Part shown: positions 26,701 through 36,106 of the stretch, one piece after another | Position numbering within the stretch: the stretch's first letter is position 1 | Layout of the letters: the number at the start of each line of letters is the position of its first letter | DNA from: Nelumbo lutea | Taxonomy: Eukaryota; Streptophyta; Magnoliopsida; Proteales; Nelumbonaceae | Direction: 5' to 3' | Assembly: GCA_022828595.1 (NCBI GenBank) | Contig: JAKGHH010000001.1 | Span: 206,479,813 to 206,543,812, forward strand | DNA length: 64,000 nt | Made by a program: the position numbers and the translations under genes | Notes under the pieces: model-generated | Told to the model about the DNA's origin: nothing | The model's database searches: none | Seen by the model: only the letters and a program-made list of their open reading frames with translations

Positions 26701-26716
26701 GAAGAAGAAAAACTAG
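17751..26716 (+). CDS. FBT7: probable folate-biopterin transporter 7-like (two exons)
   Basis: Exon 1 is 17751-18000 and exon 2 is 25665-26716, giving 433 aa without a stop. Exon 1 ends in phase 1 at a GTAAGC donor. A TTTGCTAGTGCAG acceptor restores the frame as YIVIGALVQAVSW, the expected family wording. The protein is a multi-pass membrane carrier of the FBT/BT1 family, MFS-like, expected to have about 12 helices and move folates or pterins; the real substrate of plant FBT7 is not settled. Family marks: GFGVWVQGFRCFPW near residue 14, LQNSANLPMV, GQHRIPYI, LLLSNLGAAIVEVANDALVAE, GGILGNLIGG, PVLTGTMFFYQ, CPPGCEGS and FVMSAIALAFIISGYLG. Length is close to Arabidopsis At1g64890 (about 440 aa). 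The ATG at 17751 sits in AAATGG and matches the family N-terminus. The 5' part of the open frame before 25665 is intronic. The large intron is repeat-filled; splicing is inferred. Confidence 0.93.
18880..18951 (-). mobile_element. SINE-like tRNA-related head
   Basis: On the minus strand it reads CCACCTAGCTTAGTTGGTAA with a perfect RNA polymerase III A-box (TAGCTTAGTTGG, 18934-18945). About 33 bp further is a weaker B-box-like AGACCGAATCT (18891-18901). This fits the 5' head of a plant SINE. The tail end is not clear. Confidence 0.5.
19180..20028. repeat. AT-rich dispersed repeat, copy 1
   Basis: Recurring words (ATGCAAAATTTAAAA, GATGTCACAATTAAATAAT, TGTAGAAAAATTTGGGCACA, TCTAATATT) repeat inside this block and return at 25150-25440 and 61850-62480. 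It probably belongs to one family of degenerate non-coding TE sequence. Confidence 0.5.
20029..20450 (+). pseudogene. RTE-type LINE C-terminal fragment
   Basis: MLRWMSGKTRKD, IRRNLGLAPLSDKMRESKLRW and ALDKMEW are the C-terminal blocks typical of plant RTE LINE proteins (RMLRWM.G.TR.D.IRN, KMRE.RLRWFGH, ALDR..WR). Only about 130 residues remain, with a stop after GHG. It directly abuts the truncated 3' end of the copia element at about 20460. Confidence 0.75.
20462..25142 (-). mobile_element. Ty1/copia retrotransposon, 3'-truncated, inactive
   Basis: In minus-strand order: 5' LTR 25142-24504; primer binding site TGGTATCAAAGCA (24503-24491, initiator-tRNA-Met type with one change); leader; gag from 23963 (SIKLNGENYVPWTKSVEVFL) with LPSLEEVFARLRR and a zinc-knuckle remnant near 23040; protease near 22790 (IIDFGVSDHM instead of IIDSGASDHM); integrase (CESCQLGKH, FVDDYSR, LRSDNGREY); and RT (KRLKA-like block, AKGYSQTYGIDY, and VYVYDIVITSGD). 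RT has lost an Asp of YVDD, protease its active-site Ser, and integrase reads VHSNVWGP for VHSDVWGP. Homology stops at KYFLGIEVAR.. near 20475; RNase H and the 3' LTR are missing. It lies antisense inside the transporter intron. Confidence 0.92.
24504..25142 (-). repeat. copia 5' LTR
   Basis: On the minus strand the LTR runs from TGATGTTAGTG to CTTTATCA, with short inverted ends TGAT/ATCA, and is directly followed by the primer binding site. Length is 639 bp. No second LTR exists in the window to date the insertion. Confidence 0.75.
25150..25440. repeat. AT-rich dispersed repeat, copy 2
   Basis: Shares GTGGTGGGTCAACAGTTCAA, GATGTCATAATTAAATGAT and TTTGGGCATGTCTCTAATAT with the block at 19180-20028. 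The two blocks flank the copia/RTE cluster. Confidence 0.5.
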
Positions 26717-27227
26717 CCTTGGGGACCATAAGAGCCAAGGTGTGTAAAGCAGTGTAAGGGCTTTTATCTTTTTTTTTTTTAATTTTTAAGTTTGTTATTT
26801 CAATACAAAAATCCATTTTTTTCACATTTATAAATAAATACAAGACATATTTCCTACAATACCCTCTAGAGAATACTCCTTGAGGACCAATGATCAGAGT
26901 AACTATTTCTGGTTCAATTGTGTACCTCCTAAGGCTGAGGGTGTAATCCTTTCCCACACTCTTTTCCCATTCTATTTATTTTGTAATTTCAGTTGGGCAT
27001 TTTCACCAACTCCAGGATTAGGAGTCTGAATATTCTATAGAGAGGACTGGTAAATGAATAGATGGGCTATTTTCTCATTACACATGACCAGCACGGATGT
27101 TGTAGTGATTAATCAAGCAATATAGTGGGAGTTATGTGCCATGTGGCTATGCATTCAGCGGTAGTTCTGTAGGTTTCCAAATTCCTAATTCCTCTATTGG
27201 CAAAAGGAGCTTCTCATTGGCTACTAT
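26717..27227 (+). other. 3' UTR and downstream spacer of the FBT7-like gene
   Basis: A T-rich stretch with AATACA/AATAAATAC words lies 80-130 bp after the stop and is a plausible polyadenylation region. No further gene is seen. Confidence 0.4.
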
Positions 27228-27230
27228 TTA

Positions 27231-27595
27231 GGGGGCGTATTTTTTTTGGATTTTGAGAGGGGGAAAAGTTGGTCAATGAGATTTTGGTTCCCATTGACCA
27301 AGAATCTCATGTTCTTTTTTCAGATTTATGTGGGGGCCAGTGAAAGTTTATTTTCTTGGGTATGATATCCATCTCCTATGTGAGTAAATAACTTTTCCAC
27401 CTAGGGAGAAAATTGTCAACACTTGAATGGGACAAAAATGCCCTTTTTAATAATGAATTTTTATGGCTAAAATGGCCATTGTTTTATTTACATAAGAAAT
27501 AAAAGAACATGGGTAAATATACTTACCCGGATAAGTGTTTCCCAGGAAAAACGCAATTACCTGGATAAGTAACTTACCGAAAAGCAAACAGGGCC
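27231..27595. mobile_element. Tourist-like (PIF/Harbinger) MITE
   Basis: Flanked on both sides by TTA (27228-27230 and 27596-27598). The right end inverted is GGCCCTGTTTGCTTTTCGG; the left end GGGGGCGTATTTTTTTTGG is degenerate. A second copy lies at 56437-56748. Confidence 0.7.
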
Positions 27596-27665
27596 TTAAC
27601 CATAGAGCTTGCCCAGGACCCAGTAGTTGTTAGGTGGACGGACCTCACCTAAGAGATCAGATTCT

Positions 27666-27820
27666 GTCCTCATAAGACCGTGCTCACAAGGTACTCACAG
27701 ACACTTGCAACCATGTATTAGGAATATCTCCATGCTTGAATGTTCTTATTCATGGGGAGATATTCCAATGCACAGCTGCAAGTGGCTGTGAATATGGTGT
27801 GAGCACAGTCTTGTGAGGAC
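27666..27820. repeat. fold-back hairpin with GGAATATCTCC apex, copy 1
   Basis: Two arms of about 69 bp (27666-27734 and 27751-27820) pair imperfectly around a 16-nt loop. At the apex GGAATATCTCCATG faces CATGGGGAGATATTCC; the outer ends are GTCCTCATAAGACCGTGCTC and GAGCACAGTCTTGTGAGGAC. A relative is at 32503-32669. Confidence 0.7.
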
Positions 27821-27849
27821 TGAACCCGAGTCCCTCACCTGGCACCCTG

Positions 27850-28483
27850 CTCTGTCCCCACCCCTTAATCGTTTCATCCCTCTGTGAGCTTTACACAAGT
27901 AAAGAGAATATTTGGTTTCACATAAACAGTAATACAAAACATAGGAGTATATGGGGTCTTGAAAATTTTGATTTTTATTTTCTACAGGGAATTATCCACT
28001 CTTTCCCCTTCAATTTTAACTGTATGCACAGTTACACAATATGATCAGGCTATACCGCTTTAGCGTTTTTACTTTGTCTTGATATTTGTTAATCAAAAGG
28101 CCCAAATCAGAAGAACAGTGCTTGTTTTTTCAAAGTGAGCTACTGCTAGAGAGGCGATAATTATATAGGAAAAGAATAATGATGGAGTAGCATCTGCTTT
28201 GAAGGTGATATTAAGCATTTAAGCTCATGATGGTATGTCTCCCCAGGAATCTTGCAGCCTCCACAGCAGATTAAATGGGAAATAATTTATACTTGGAGAA
28301 TAGCAGATGCAGCAGATTCAACGTTCCAATAGAGACTAGATAATTGAAGAGGGATATCCAAAGTAATGCCCACAACCAGGTCAATAGATTGCAGTGCCTT
28401 CTGGAGGATTTGAGGCACCCACTAGGTCCCAGTTTCTGCACCGCTTCATCTTCGTTCATAAAAATAAACTAACTAAAAAAAAG
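27850..28483. other. no recognised gene
   Basis: Spacer. A minus frame at 28271-28459 (62 aa, WLWALLWISLF) looks exon-like but matches nothing I know. Confidence 0.25.
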
Positions 28484-28491
28484 GTGATATC

Positions 28492-28978
28492 TACGTGTAC
28501 AACTTGGGCGGGTTGAGTGGGGTTGAAGTCAAACCAGATCCAACCCTAACGGTGGAAAACTCGGGCTTGGACCTGGCCCAATCCGAACCTATGCCCACTC
28601 CGAGTTTAACCCAACACAACTTGGGTTGGGCTTGGGATGGGCCAGATCAAGTTCGTCAGGCTGGGGTGGATTGGGTGGGTTTGAAAATTTATATATGTAT
28701 GTATTCATAGTTATAATTAGAAAAAGAGATATTTTTATATGAATATAATATAAATATGTATATACCTTTTTGGGTGGGCCTGGGTTGGGTTGGGCTTGTA
28801 TTACCTGAGACCTCAACCCAATCCTAAACCAAATTTAGGTTGAGCCCAAGTTTTTTGGCCCAGGCTATCGAGGCCGGCATGCCCAACATGCTGCCCAAAA
28901 ACTCAGGCCTAACTCATGCAAAAACTTGGGTCAGGTCAGGTCGGAGTTTGGGTTGGACCCGGTCAAGTTGTACCTCTA
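28492..28978. mobile_element. hAT-type MITE, complete
   Basis: Ends TACGTGTACAACTTGGGCGG and CGGTCAAGTTGTACCTCTA are inverted repeats. Flanks GTGATATC (28484-28491) and GTTATATC (28979-28986) are an 8-bp TSD with one change. The interior is rich in TTGGGCTTGGG words. Confidence 0.8.
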
Positions 28979-29624
28979 GTTATATCCTATTCACTTAGGG
29001 ACCTGATGGATTAGAAACAAAGTGGGCTAAGCTAAGCAACCTATCAAGAGTGAACATGCTAGTGTTCCCTACGCATAAAGTGTGAGTCCCATATGGGCCC
29101 ATGCATACAAAACGGCATTGATAGGAGATGTCGTTAGACTTCATTCGTAAAAACCTGTTCTTTGCCACCTGACATCAAATCTTGTCCATTCTCATTCTCT
29201 ACCTCTTCAATTGTTGGCGAACAATTATCACCGGCGATTGCTAACATTGACAATTGGAGGAAAAAACTCAGGTATTTGTTTTTTATTTATTTTTTTCATA
29301 TTTTCTTCCCCAAACATTCCATGATTTGCATCAGGTATTGCATTTCCTTCCTTTTGTTGTCCCCAAAACCTAAACCTTAAATTCATCTTCTATGTTTGGC
29401 GAATGGCGAATGGCGATTAGTGTAAGAACTAATGAATTTACTTTACCTTTGGAAGGAAGATGTACGTACCTGATTGTCGCCGGTGGCCGGTATCCGATGA
29501 AACAATTGTCGATTATGTTGAGACTATGAGTAGGATTGCATCCAAATTGGTTAGGGTTAGTGATGAGGGCGGATTTGGCCCTCTAATGACATTATGACAC
29601 ATGGCACCTCATGACAACTAGGTG

Positions 29625-29885
29625 CAGCCCGACACTTCCCAGGCAGCTCGCTACCAAGCAGCCCGACACTTCACAGGCAGCTCACCACTAGGCAGTTTGC
29701 TACCAAGCAGCCCGGCACTTCACAGGCAGCTCACCATTAGGCAGCTCGCCACCAAGCAGTCCGACACTTCACAAGAAACTTGCCACTAGGCAGCTCGCCA
29801 CCAAGCAGCCGGCACTTCATAGGCAGCTCACCAGTAGGCAGTTCGCCACCAAGCAGCCCGGCACTTCACAAGCAGCTCACCTCCT
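29625..29885. repeat. 49-bp tandem repeats in the left LTR
   Basis: A unit made of CAGCCCGGCACTTCACAGG, CAGCTCACCACTAGG and CAGCTCGCCACCAAG recurs about five times. LTR2 has only one to two related units, which explains most of the 200-bp length difference. Confidence 0.8.
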
Positions 29886-30611
29886 AGTCAGACCGACCAC
29901 CACATGGTAATTTCAAGGATCTCACCATCGTACCCTGCGTCTTACGAGATCATGCATAGTAACGGCTAGTATTATCTCACCCACTCTCCGAATCAAGTGG
30001 AAATGGGCAACCTTACCAGTTGGTGGCGTTATCCCCAACTAACACGGAAACAGATCTTATCACAGTGGGGATCCAGGAACTACTCCACCAAACCCGCAAG
30101 GACTCCAGTATATAAAGACCTCACCCCCAGGGGCGAAGGTATGCGTAATCTCTGCTCTCTAGCTCTCTCACAATCTATTATCATCTTCAAGCTCGCTACT
30201 AAGTGCTAACTTAACCGTCGGAGTGACCTCGCCGAGTAAGCCACCCTGGGTTCTTTGATTCATCTCTTGCAGGTTCATCTAGCATGTCGTTGCTGTTAGC
30301 CAGATCATCTCCTGCAAGGAGTAGCTGGATTGCGCTACATCATTTGGCGTCGTCTGTGGGAAACCGCTACTAAAAGCCCTTGTTTCCATTCAAAAATCTC
30401 AAGCTCATAATCAAATCCATGGCTTCCTCTAGCAACGCCGGATAAAACAACGAAGTGAATGTCTCCGAGGGGCAACTTCAGTTCCCGTTTGTCCGCATAG
30501 GTCAGTTCACCATACCGCTTACTGCAGCTGGGATCCCAGCGCTGACGATGCGCCGACCTGGCGCGGCCTAGCGCGGGCGTCGACCTGGCAGCCTGGCCCA
30601 AGCACGAACTG

Positions 30612-31598
30612 AAGAACTGGCAAAGACTTCGGTACCACATAAGACCCAATCGCCTCTTCGGCATGAGCAAAATCAATGAGAGTGGACTATAATTCTCTCC
30701 CAAAGTGTAAGGGCTAAAGTGCCGAACTGACAAAGACTTCGGCACCACATAAGACCCAATCGCCTCTTCGACATGGGAAAAATCAAGGAGAGTGGACTAT
30801 AAGTCGCTCCCAAAGCCTAAGAGCTAAAGTACCAAACTAGCAAAGACTTCGGCACCACATAAGACCCAGTCGCCTCTTCGGCATGGGCAAAATCAACGCG
30901 ATTGGACTATAAGTCGCTCCCAAAGCCTAAGGGCTAAAGTGTCGAACTGCCAAGGACTTTGGCACCACATAAGACCTAGTCGCTTCTTCGGCATGGGCAA
31001 GATCAAGGAGAGTAGACTACAAATCACTCCTAGAGCCTAAGGAATAAAGTGCCAAACTAGCAAAGACTTCGGCACCACATAAGACCCAGTTGCCTCTTTG
31101 GCGTGGGCAAAATCAACGAGAGCAGACTATAAGTCGCTCCCAAAGCCTAAGGGTTAAAGTGCCGAACTGGCAAAGACTTCAGCACCACATAAGACCCAGT
31201 CGCCTCTTCGGCATGGGCAAAATCAAGGAGAGTGAACTACAAGTCGCTCCTAGCGCCTAAGTGCTAAAGTGCCGAACTGACAAAGACTTCGGCACCACAT
31301 AAGACCCAATCGCCTCTTCGACATGGGAAAAATCAAGGAGAGTGGACTATAAGTCGCTCCCAAAGCCTAAGAGCTAAAGTACCAAACTGGCAAAGACTTC
31401 GGCACCACATAAGACCCAGTCGCCTCTTCGGCATGGGCAAGATCAAGGAGAGTGGACTATAAGTCGCTCCCAAAGCCTAAGGGCTAAAGTACCGAACTGG
31501 CAGAGACCTCGGCACCACATAAGACCCAGTCACCTCTTCGGAATGGGTAAAATCCAGGAGTAGACCACGAATCGCTCCCAGAGCCTAAGGAATTGAAT
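30612..31598. repeat. nine 110-bp tandem repeats
   Basis: The anchor GGCACCACATAAGACC (or a variant) occurs at 30631, 30741, 30851, 30961, 31071, 31181, 31291, 31401 and 31511, always 110 bp apart. Other constant words are GCAAAGACTTCGG, CGCCTCTTCGGCATGGG, GGACTATAAGTCGCTCC and CCTAAGGGCTAAAGT. Units 2 and 7 share private variants (CGACATGGGAAAA, AAGAGCTAAAGTACC), so a block was copied later. Confidence 0.95.
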
Positions 31599-32502
31599 CA
31601 ATGCTTACGAGCTCATCAAATTTCAGGCCAAAAGGAGAAATCTACTCCCTTCGTCGAGTTACTTTTCAGCTCGGGGGTGGGGGGCAAATGATGATGGTGG
31701 ATTTGACCCTCCAATGACATTATGACACCTGGCACCTCATGACAACTATGTGCAGCCAAGCACTTCACAGGCAGCTCGCCACCAAGCAGCCCGACACTTC
31801 ACAGGCAGCTCGCCTCCCAGTCAGACCGACCACCGCATGGTAGTTCCAAGGATCTCACCATCGTACCTCTGCGTCTTACGGGATCATGCCTTGTAACAGT
31901 TAGTATACCCCCTCCCCAAATCGGGTGGAAATGAGCAACCTTACCGGTTGGTGGCATTATCCCCAACTAACACGGAAACAGATCCTATCATAGCGGGGAT
32001 TCAAGAACTACTCCACCAAACCCGCAAGGACTCCAGTATATAAAGACCTCACCCCCAGGGGCGAAGGTATGCGTAATCTCTGCTCTCTAGCTCTCTCACA
32101 ATCTATTATCATCTTCAAGCTCGCTACTAAGTGCTAACTTAACCGTCGGAGTGACCTCGCCGAGTAAGCCACCCTGGGTTCTTTGATTCATCTCTTGCAG
32201 GTTCATCTAGCATGTCGTTGCTGTTAGCCAGATCATCTCCTGCAAGGAGTAGCTGGACTGTGCTACATCAGTTAGGTTTTTCAATACCTGATGCAATGTT
32301 TGGGGAATGAGAGTGAACAGAGTTTGGTGCGAGGTGGCAAAGAATAGGTTTCCGAATGGAGTCTAACGGTATCTGCTATCAACACCGTTTCCTTCGCCTC
32401 TCACACTTTAAGTGGGTACACGAAGTAAAAGACTTATTGTGCGCCCTCCTTTTGCACCAACAATGCACATATGCATCGTAAGCTGGACTCTTATAGGATA
32501 GA

Positions 32503-32669
32503 ATTCGGCTCCAGTCAGGGAAAAACCTGTTTGAGCGGCCTTTACAGCCTTACATTGAGAATATCTCCCTGCTTATGTGCTTTATTTCATGGAGAGATAT
32601 TCCCATTATAAAGTTGCAAAAGGCGGATGGAATGGTGTTGGCACAGGTTTGCCCTAACGGAAGCCGATC
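32503..32669. repeat. fold-back hairpin with GGAATATCTCC apex, copy 2
   Basis: TTCGGCTCCAGTCAGGGAAA pairs with its counterpart ending in CCCTAACGGAAGCCGAT. At the apex AGAATATCTCCCTG faces ATGGAGAGATATTCCC. Apex and loop resemble copy 1 (27666-27820). Confidence 0.65.
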
Positions 32670-32675
32670 TCTATG

Positions 32676-33042
32676 GGTTGTCTAACCACTTTGTTTTTAG
32701 TCCATCTGGACTACTTACATAGAAATAACCTTCACTTCAGGTATTTTTGCACTTTACTTTACACACACACAAAATAAAAAATAAAAAATAAAAAATAACA
32801 GTCCAATCTTTTGGTCTATTTACATTAGTTTTCCCTAGCTTCATAGTTTTGTGCTTATCCCTTAAAACCGCATTCAATGTTTTATGCACTCCGTGCAACG
32901 GAGAAAAAGGATCTTGTTGAGAAATTTCATATTGTATACAGCCAAAATAATAAGTGGCGTTATTGTAATTTTAGGTGAAGCAAAATAGCATATTTTTGTC
33001 TTCTGGAGTCTGATCTGAACGCTACAACAATTGTATCACAGG
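32676..33042. other. no recognised gene
   Basis: Spacer with a short (AATAA)n-like run near 32770-32800. Nothing coding. Confidence 0.3.
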
Positions 33043-34068
33043 TAGATTTGTTCATGGGCCGGGCTGGGCTGGGCTTTTACTTTTCATAAATAGGATTTTG
33101 TTAGGCCCGAGTTCGAGCTCGGCCTGACCAGTGAGCTTACAACTTGGGCCTAAGCCTGGCTCTAATAAAAAGCTCAAAGCCCAGGTCCAAACCCGAAGCT
33201 CGACCTAATAGAAAGATGGTTGCCGGTGCTGAGTTCGTGTGACTGTTCGCCGGTGCTAAGTTCACGTTGAGGTGTTAGCCTAAGCTCACCAGAGAAGATA
33301 ACGAGAAAAAGAAGGGCTGCAGGTGCTAGCCTACGTTCGTTGGAGATCGCCGAAGAAGAAAACGATTGAGAGGGAACAAGGAACTGAGAATGAGAAGTGA
33401 GAACTGCTGGTCTGTTTGTTAGAGAAGAAAACACTTGAGAAGACATGCTGGACTACTAATCCGTTGCTAGGGTTTTGGGAGAATGAGAATTGGAAAACAA
33501 TGACCGCTGACTGCTGAGAATGAGAATTGATAATCGGAAAACAATGAACAAAGAGGAAAGGGGAAAGTCAGGCTCGAGTAGGGTTTTGAGAGTTTAAAAC
33601 GATGACTATTCACCACCGCCGTCGGTGCCTGTGTTCATTGCCTCGCCGGTGCCTGAGTTCACATTTGAGATCCTGAGATAGAAGGAGAAGTGAGAAGATG
33701 AACAAGAGAGAGAGAGAGAGGGAGAGAGAGAGAGAGAGAAAGAGGACTCACTGCCAGTCCGCCGGAGTTCACTGGTTGCACCGGTGAGTGTTCGCCGGTT
33801 CTGTCTGCCTGAGAGTGTGAGGTTGTGACAGTGGAAACTGAGAAGAAAGAACTGATGTTCAGCTAAGACTAAGAGAAAGAGATGACTGAGAAGAGAGGGG
33901 TTAGGATATTTAGGGTTAGTTTTTGCTTTAACTTAAAGGTCAGGCCGGGCCGAGCTATTTTGACAAATCCCAAGTCCGGCCCAAAATAAATTCGAACCAG
34001 ACTTTTAGACCCGTAGGCTCAAATCTATGTTCAAGCCCATCAGACTACCCGACCCATGAACAGATCTA
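33043..34068. mobile_element. hAT-type non-autonomous element, 1.0 kb
   Basis: Ends TAGATTTGTTCATGGGCCGG and GACCCATGAACAGATCTA are inverted repeats like those of 15270-15787. Flanks ATCACAGG and ACCACAGT match 6 of 8, so the TSD is decayed or misplaced by a base. The interior has GCCGGTGC words and a long (GA)n run at about 33705-33745. No transposase. Confidence 0.7.
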
Positions 34069-35106
34069 ACCACAGTTGCTGTAAATATCTCAATAATAAA
34101 TATAATGTGTTAAACACAATTATAAAATGAGGCTATAACGTGATAGATTAGACATAAGCTCTTCATTTCTTTCCTTTTTCATGGGTAATTTGAAGTGTCC
34201 TTGCACCACGATAATGGTTTCTATTTTCAACTAAGAAAACGAGGCTATAACGTGATAGAGCTTTTCCCTCGTAAGAAAACTTTAAATTCAAAATTGAAAC
34301 TTCAACTACTAACATCACTCAGCGTTTTCAGTACACCATTGATTCGGACAATCGAATTGTTTGAACCATCAGTCAATTGACCCTAATTCCGGGTTCAGTT
34401 TTCCTAAAACCCAGAATTTGAATTAACTTGAATACTTGATCATGACATGTTCAACTAAGTCGAACTGGTTGTTCAATGGAATTATCTTTATATTGATTTT
34501 AAGTGATTTTCAAGATATAAATATGCATTTTTTTATTCATATAATACTTGTTTATACATACATACATACATTTATTACATATTTGTTAAACATTTATTAA
34601 ATATTGATTACATAATTAATATATTTTCAATTAAATATTTATGAAATATTACTACATATTTATTAAATAATTAAATATTAGTTATCTAATTAATTAATAA
34701 TTAGTATTTAATTTCATATAGTTAAATGCAAGTAATTTATTAAAGTTAGTAATTAAACATACTTTATTAAATAATTAATTCAAAAATAATTATTTTATTA
34801 TGAAATAAATAATTATTTCATTACTTATTTAGTAATTAAGTAATTTAATGACTAAGGAAATTAATTAACTAGAAATAATTAAAAATTTTAATTCAATAAA
34901 ATCAATTGAAAAATAAAGTTAGTTAACTAAATATTAAATAACTATTTGTTAAATATTATTGAACTATTAATTGGTATTTATTATTCAAAATAGTTCGTTC
35001 GAACCTGATAATTGGTCGATTAGTTGGTCAAATATCAGTTTAATTCTAAAGTTGTAAGGACTAGAGCTTCTCTTGACCATACGGTCAATACTATGGAAAG
35101 ATGGAA
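34069..35106. other. AT-rich low-complexity spacer
   Basis: Mostly TTTATTAAATATT-like words from 34500 to 35000. No gene seen. Confidence 0.4.
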
Positions 35107-35114
35107 TAAATCAA

Positions 35115-35576
35115 TAGGGGTGTAAACGAATCAAATTTGAATCGGATAAGGCAATATACGAATTCAAATTTTGATATCCGATGGATATCGAAAATCAATA
35201 TCCGAATTCGAATCCGATTAAATATTCGAATATTCGATTTGTTTCGAATTTGATTAATTAGTTATTTTAGATAATTAATAAATATATAAAATAAATATTT
35301 TATTGATATTAATTCTATAAATATATAAATTATTTATATAACTTAATTATTATATATAAATTATATAAAATATTTTATATAAGAATTAAATAATCGGTCA
35401 AATTCAGATATTATCGAATCAAATAAGATCATATCAGAATTCGAATCCGATTAACTATTCAGTATGAATAGGATATCCGAATTCGACCGATTAGATATTC
35501 GAATGATCCAAATTCAATTCAATTATGTCGATTATCGAATTCAAAATCGGATTTTTGAATACCGTTGACACCCCTA
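35115..35576. mobile_element. hAT-type MITE with perfect 8-bp TSD
   Basis: Ends TAGGGGTGT and ACACCCCTA are exact inverted repeats, and TAAATCAA flanks both sides (35107-35114 and 35577-35584). The interior carries repeated GAATTCGAAT/ATTCGAAT and ATCCGA words around an AT-rich core. Confidence 0.92.
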
Positions 35577-35584
35577 TAAATCAA

Positions 35585-36106
35585 GGCCTTTTTAGAGTTT
35601 TGCCCCTCAGATTTTATTGGTTATTCAAATGTTATCTGAACTGTCCAAACGCGTTAGAAATTCTGAGGGGGACTGAATTCAAATTATCCCTAAACAGAAT
35701 GATAGATTTTATAATTTTTCTTTGGTTTACTATGTATTTGGTATAGCTTATATTTATTAAATATACGTTTGTACTTGATTTATTTTTAAAACCAAGAAAA
35801 AATGGTTGATAAATGTTTTTCTAGGATTTGTTGATAAGTAGATGCCATTAGGTGCTAGATCAATGAAAAAGTAAATAAATACTTAACCATTGAGGAAAGC
35901 ATTAAAATGAACCTTCTCCCAATAGTTGATGTACATATAAATCAAGACCAAAATTTATCAATAACTATATGTACAAATCGGCATGATGAGACAAATGCTG
36001 ATATCGTGATAAGGTAGGGACTAAACAATGGCAATCAACATAATTTTAACAAACAAACAAAAGGGTAAGAAAATAACTTTATATATCAAATTTAAAGCTA
36101 GAAAAT
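35585..36106. other. no recognised gene
   Basis: AT-rich spacer between two transposable elements. Confidence 0.3.

Larger units (their letters stand above)
29561..32270 (+). mobile_element. complete non-autonomous LTR retrotransposon
   Basis: LTR1 is 29561-30342 (782 bp) and LTR2 is 31689-32270 (582 bp); both run TGATGA...GCTACATCA. The 5-bp target duplication GTTAG lies at 29556-29560 and 32271-32275. After LTR1 comes TTTGGCGTCGTCTGTGGGA, the usual start of the interior in plant gypsy (Tat-side) elements, and before LTR2 a polypurine tract GGGGGTGGGGGGCAAA. The only protein trace is a gag-like N-terminal scrap near 30420-30580 with stops. Most of the interior is a 110-bp tandem array. It would need proteins from another element to move. 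It sits inside the fold-back element at 29068-32420. Confidence 0.9.
29068..32420. mobile_element. fold-back/long-TIR element split by an LTR retrotransposon
   Basis: The left arm (about 29068-29345) contains AAAGTGTGAG, GTCGTTAGACTTCATTCG, TTCTTTGCCACCT and GCATCAGGTATTG in that order. The right arm (about 32276-32420), reverse-complemented, gives AAAGTGTGAG, ACCGTTAGACTCCATTCGG, TTCTTTGCCACCT and GCATCAGGTATTG. Without the inserted LTR element (29561-32270 plus one TSD copy) it would be roughly 640 bp. No transposase is present. Long arms suggest a Mutator or fold-back type; outer ends and TSD are not resolved. Confidence 0.65.

Noticed and set aside
28271..28459. 62-aa minus frame with a hydrophobic stretch
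   Set aside because: Exon-like in feel, but no family recognised, no splice evidence and too short to support.
30612..31598. Regular repeats that might suggest a CRISPR-like array
   Set aside because: The 110-bp units are contiguous with no unique spacers, and the array lies inside an LTR element of a plant.
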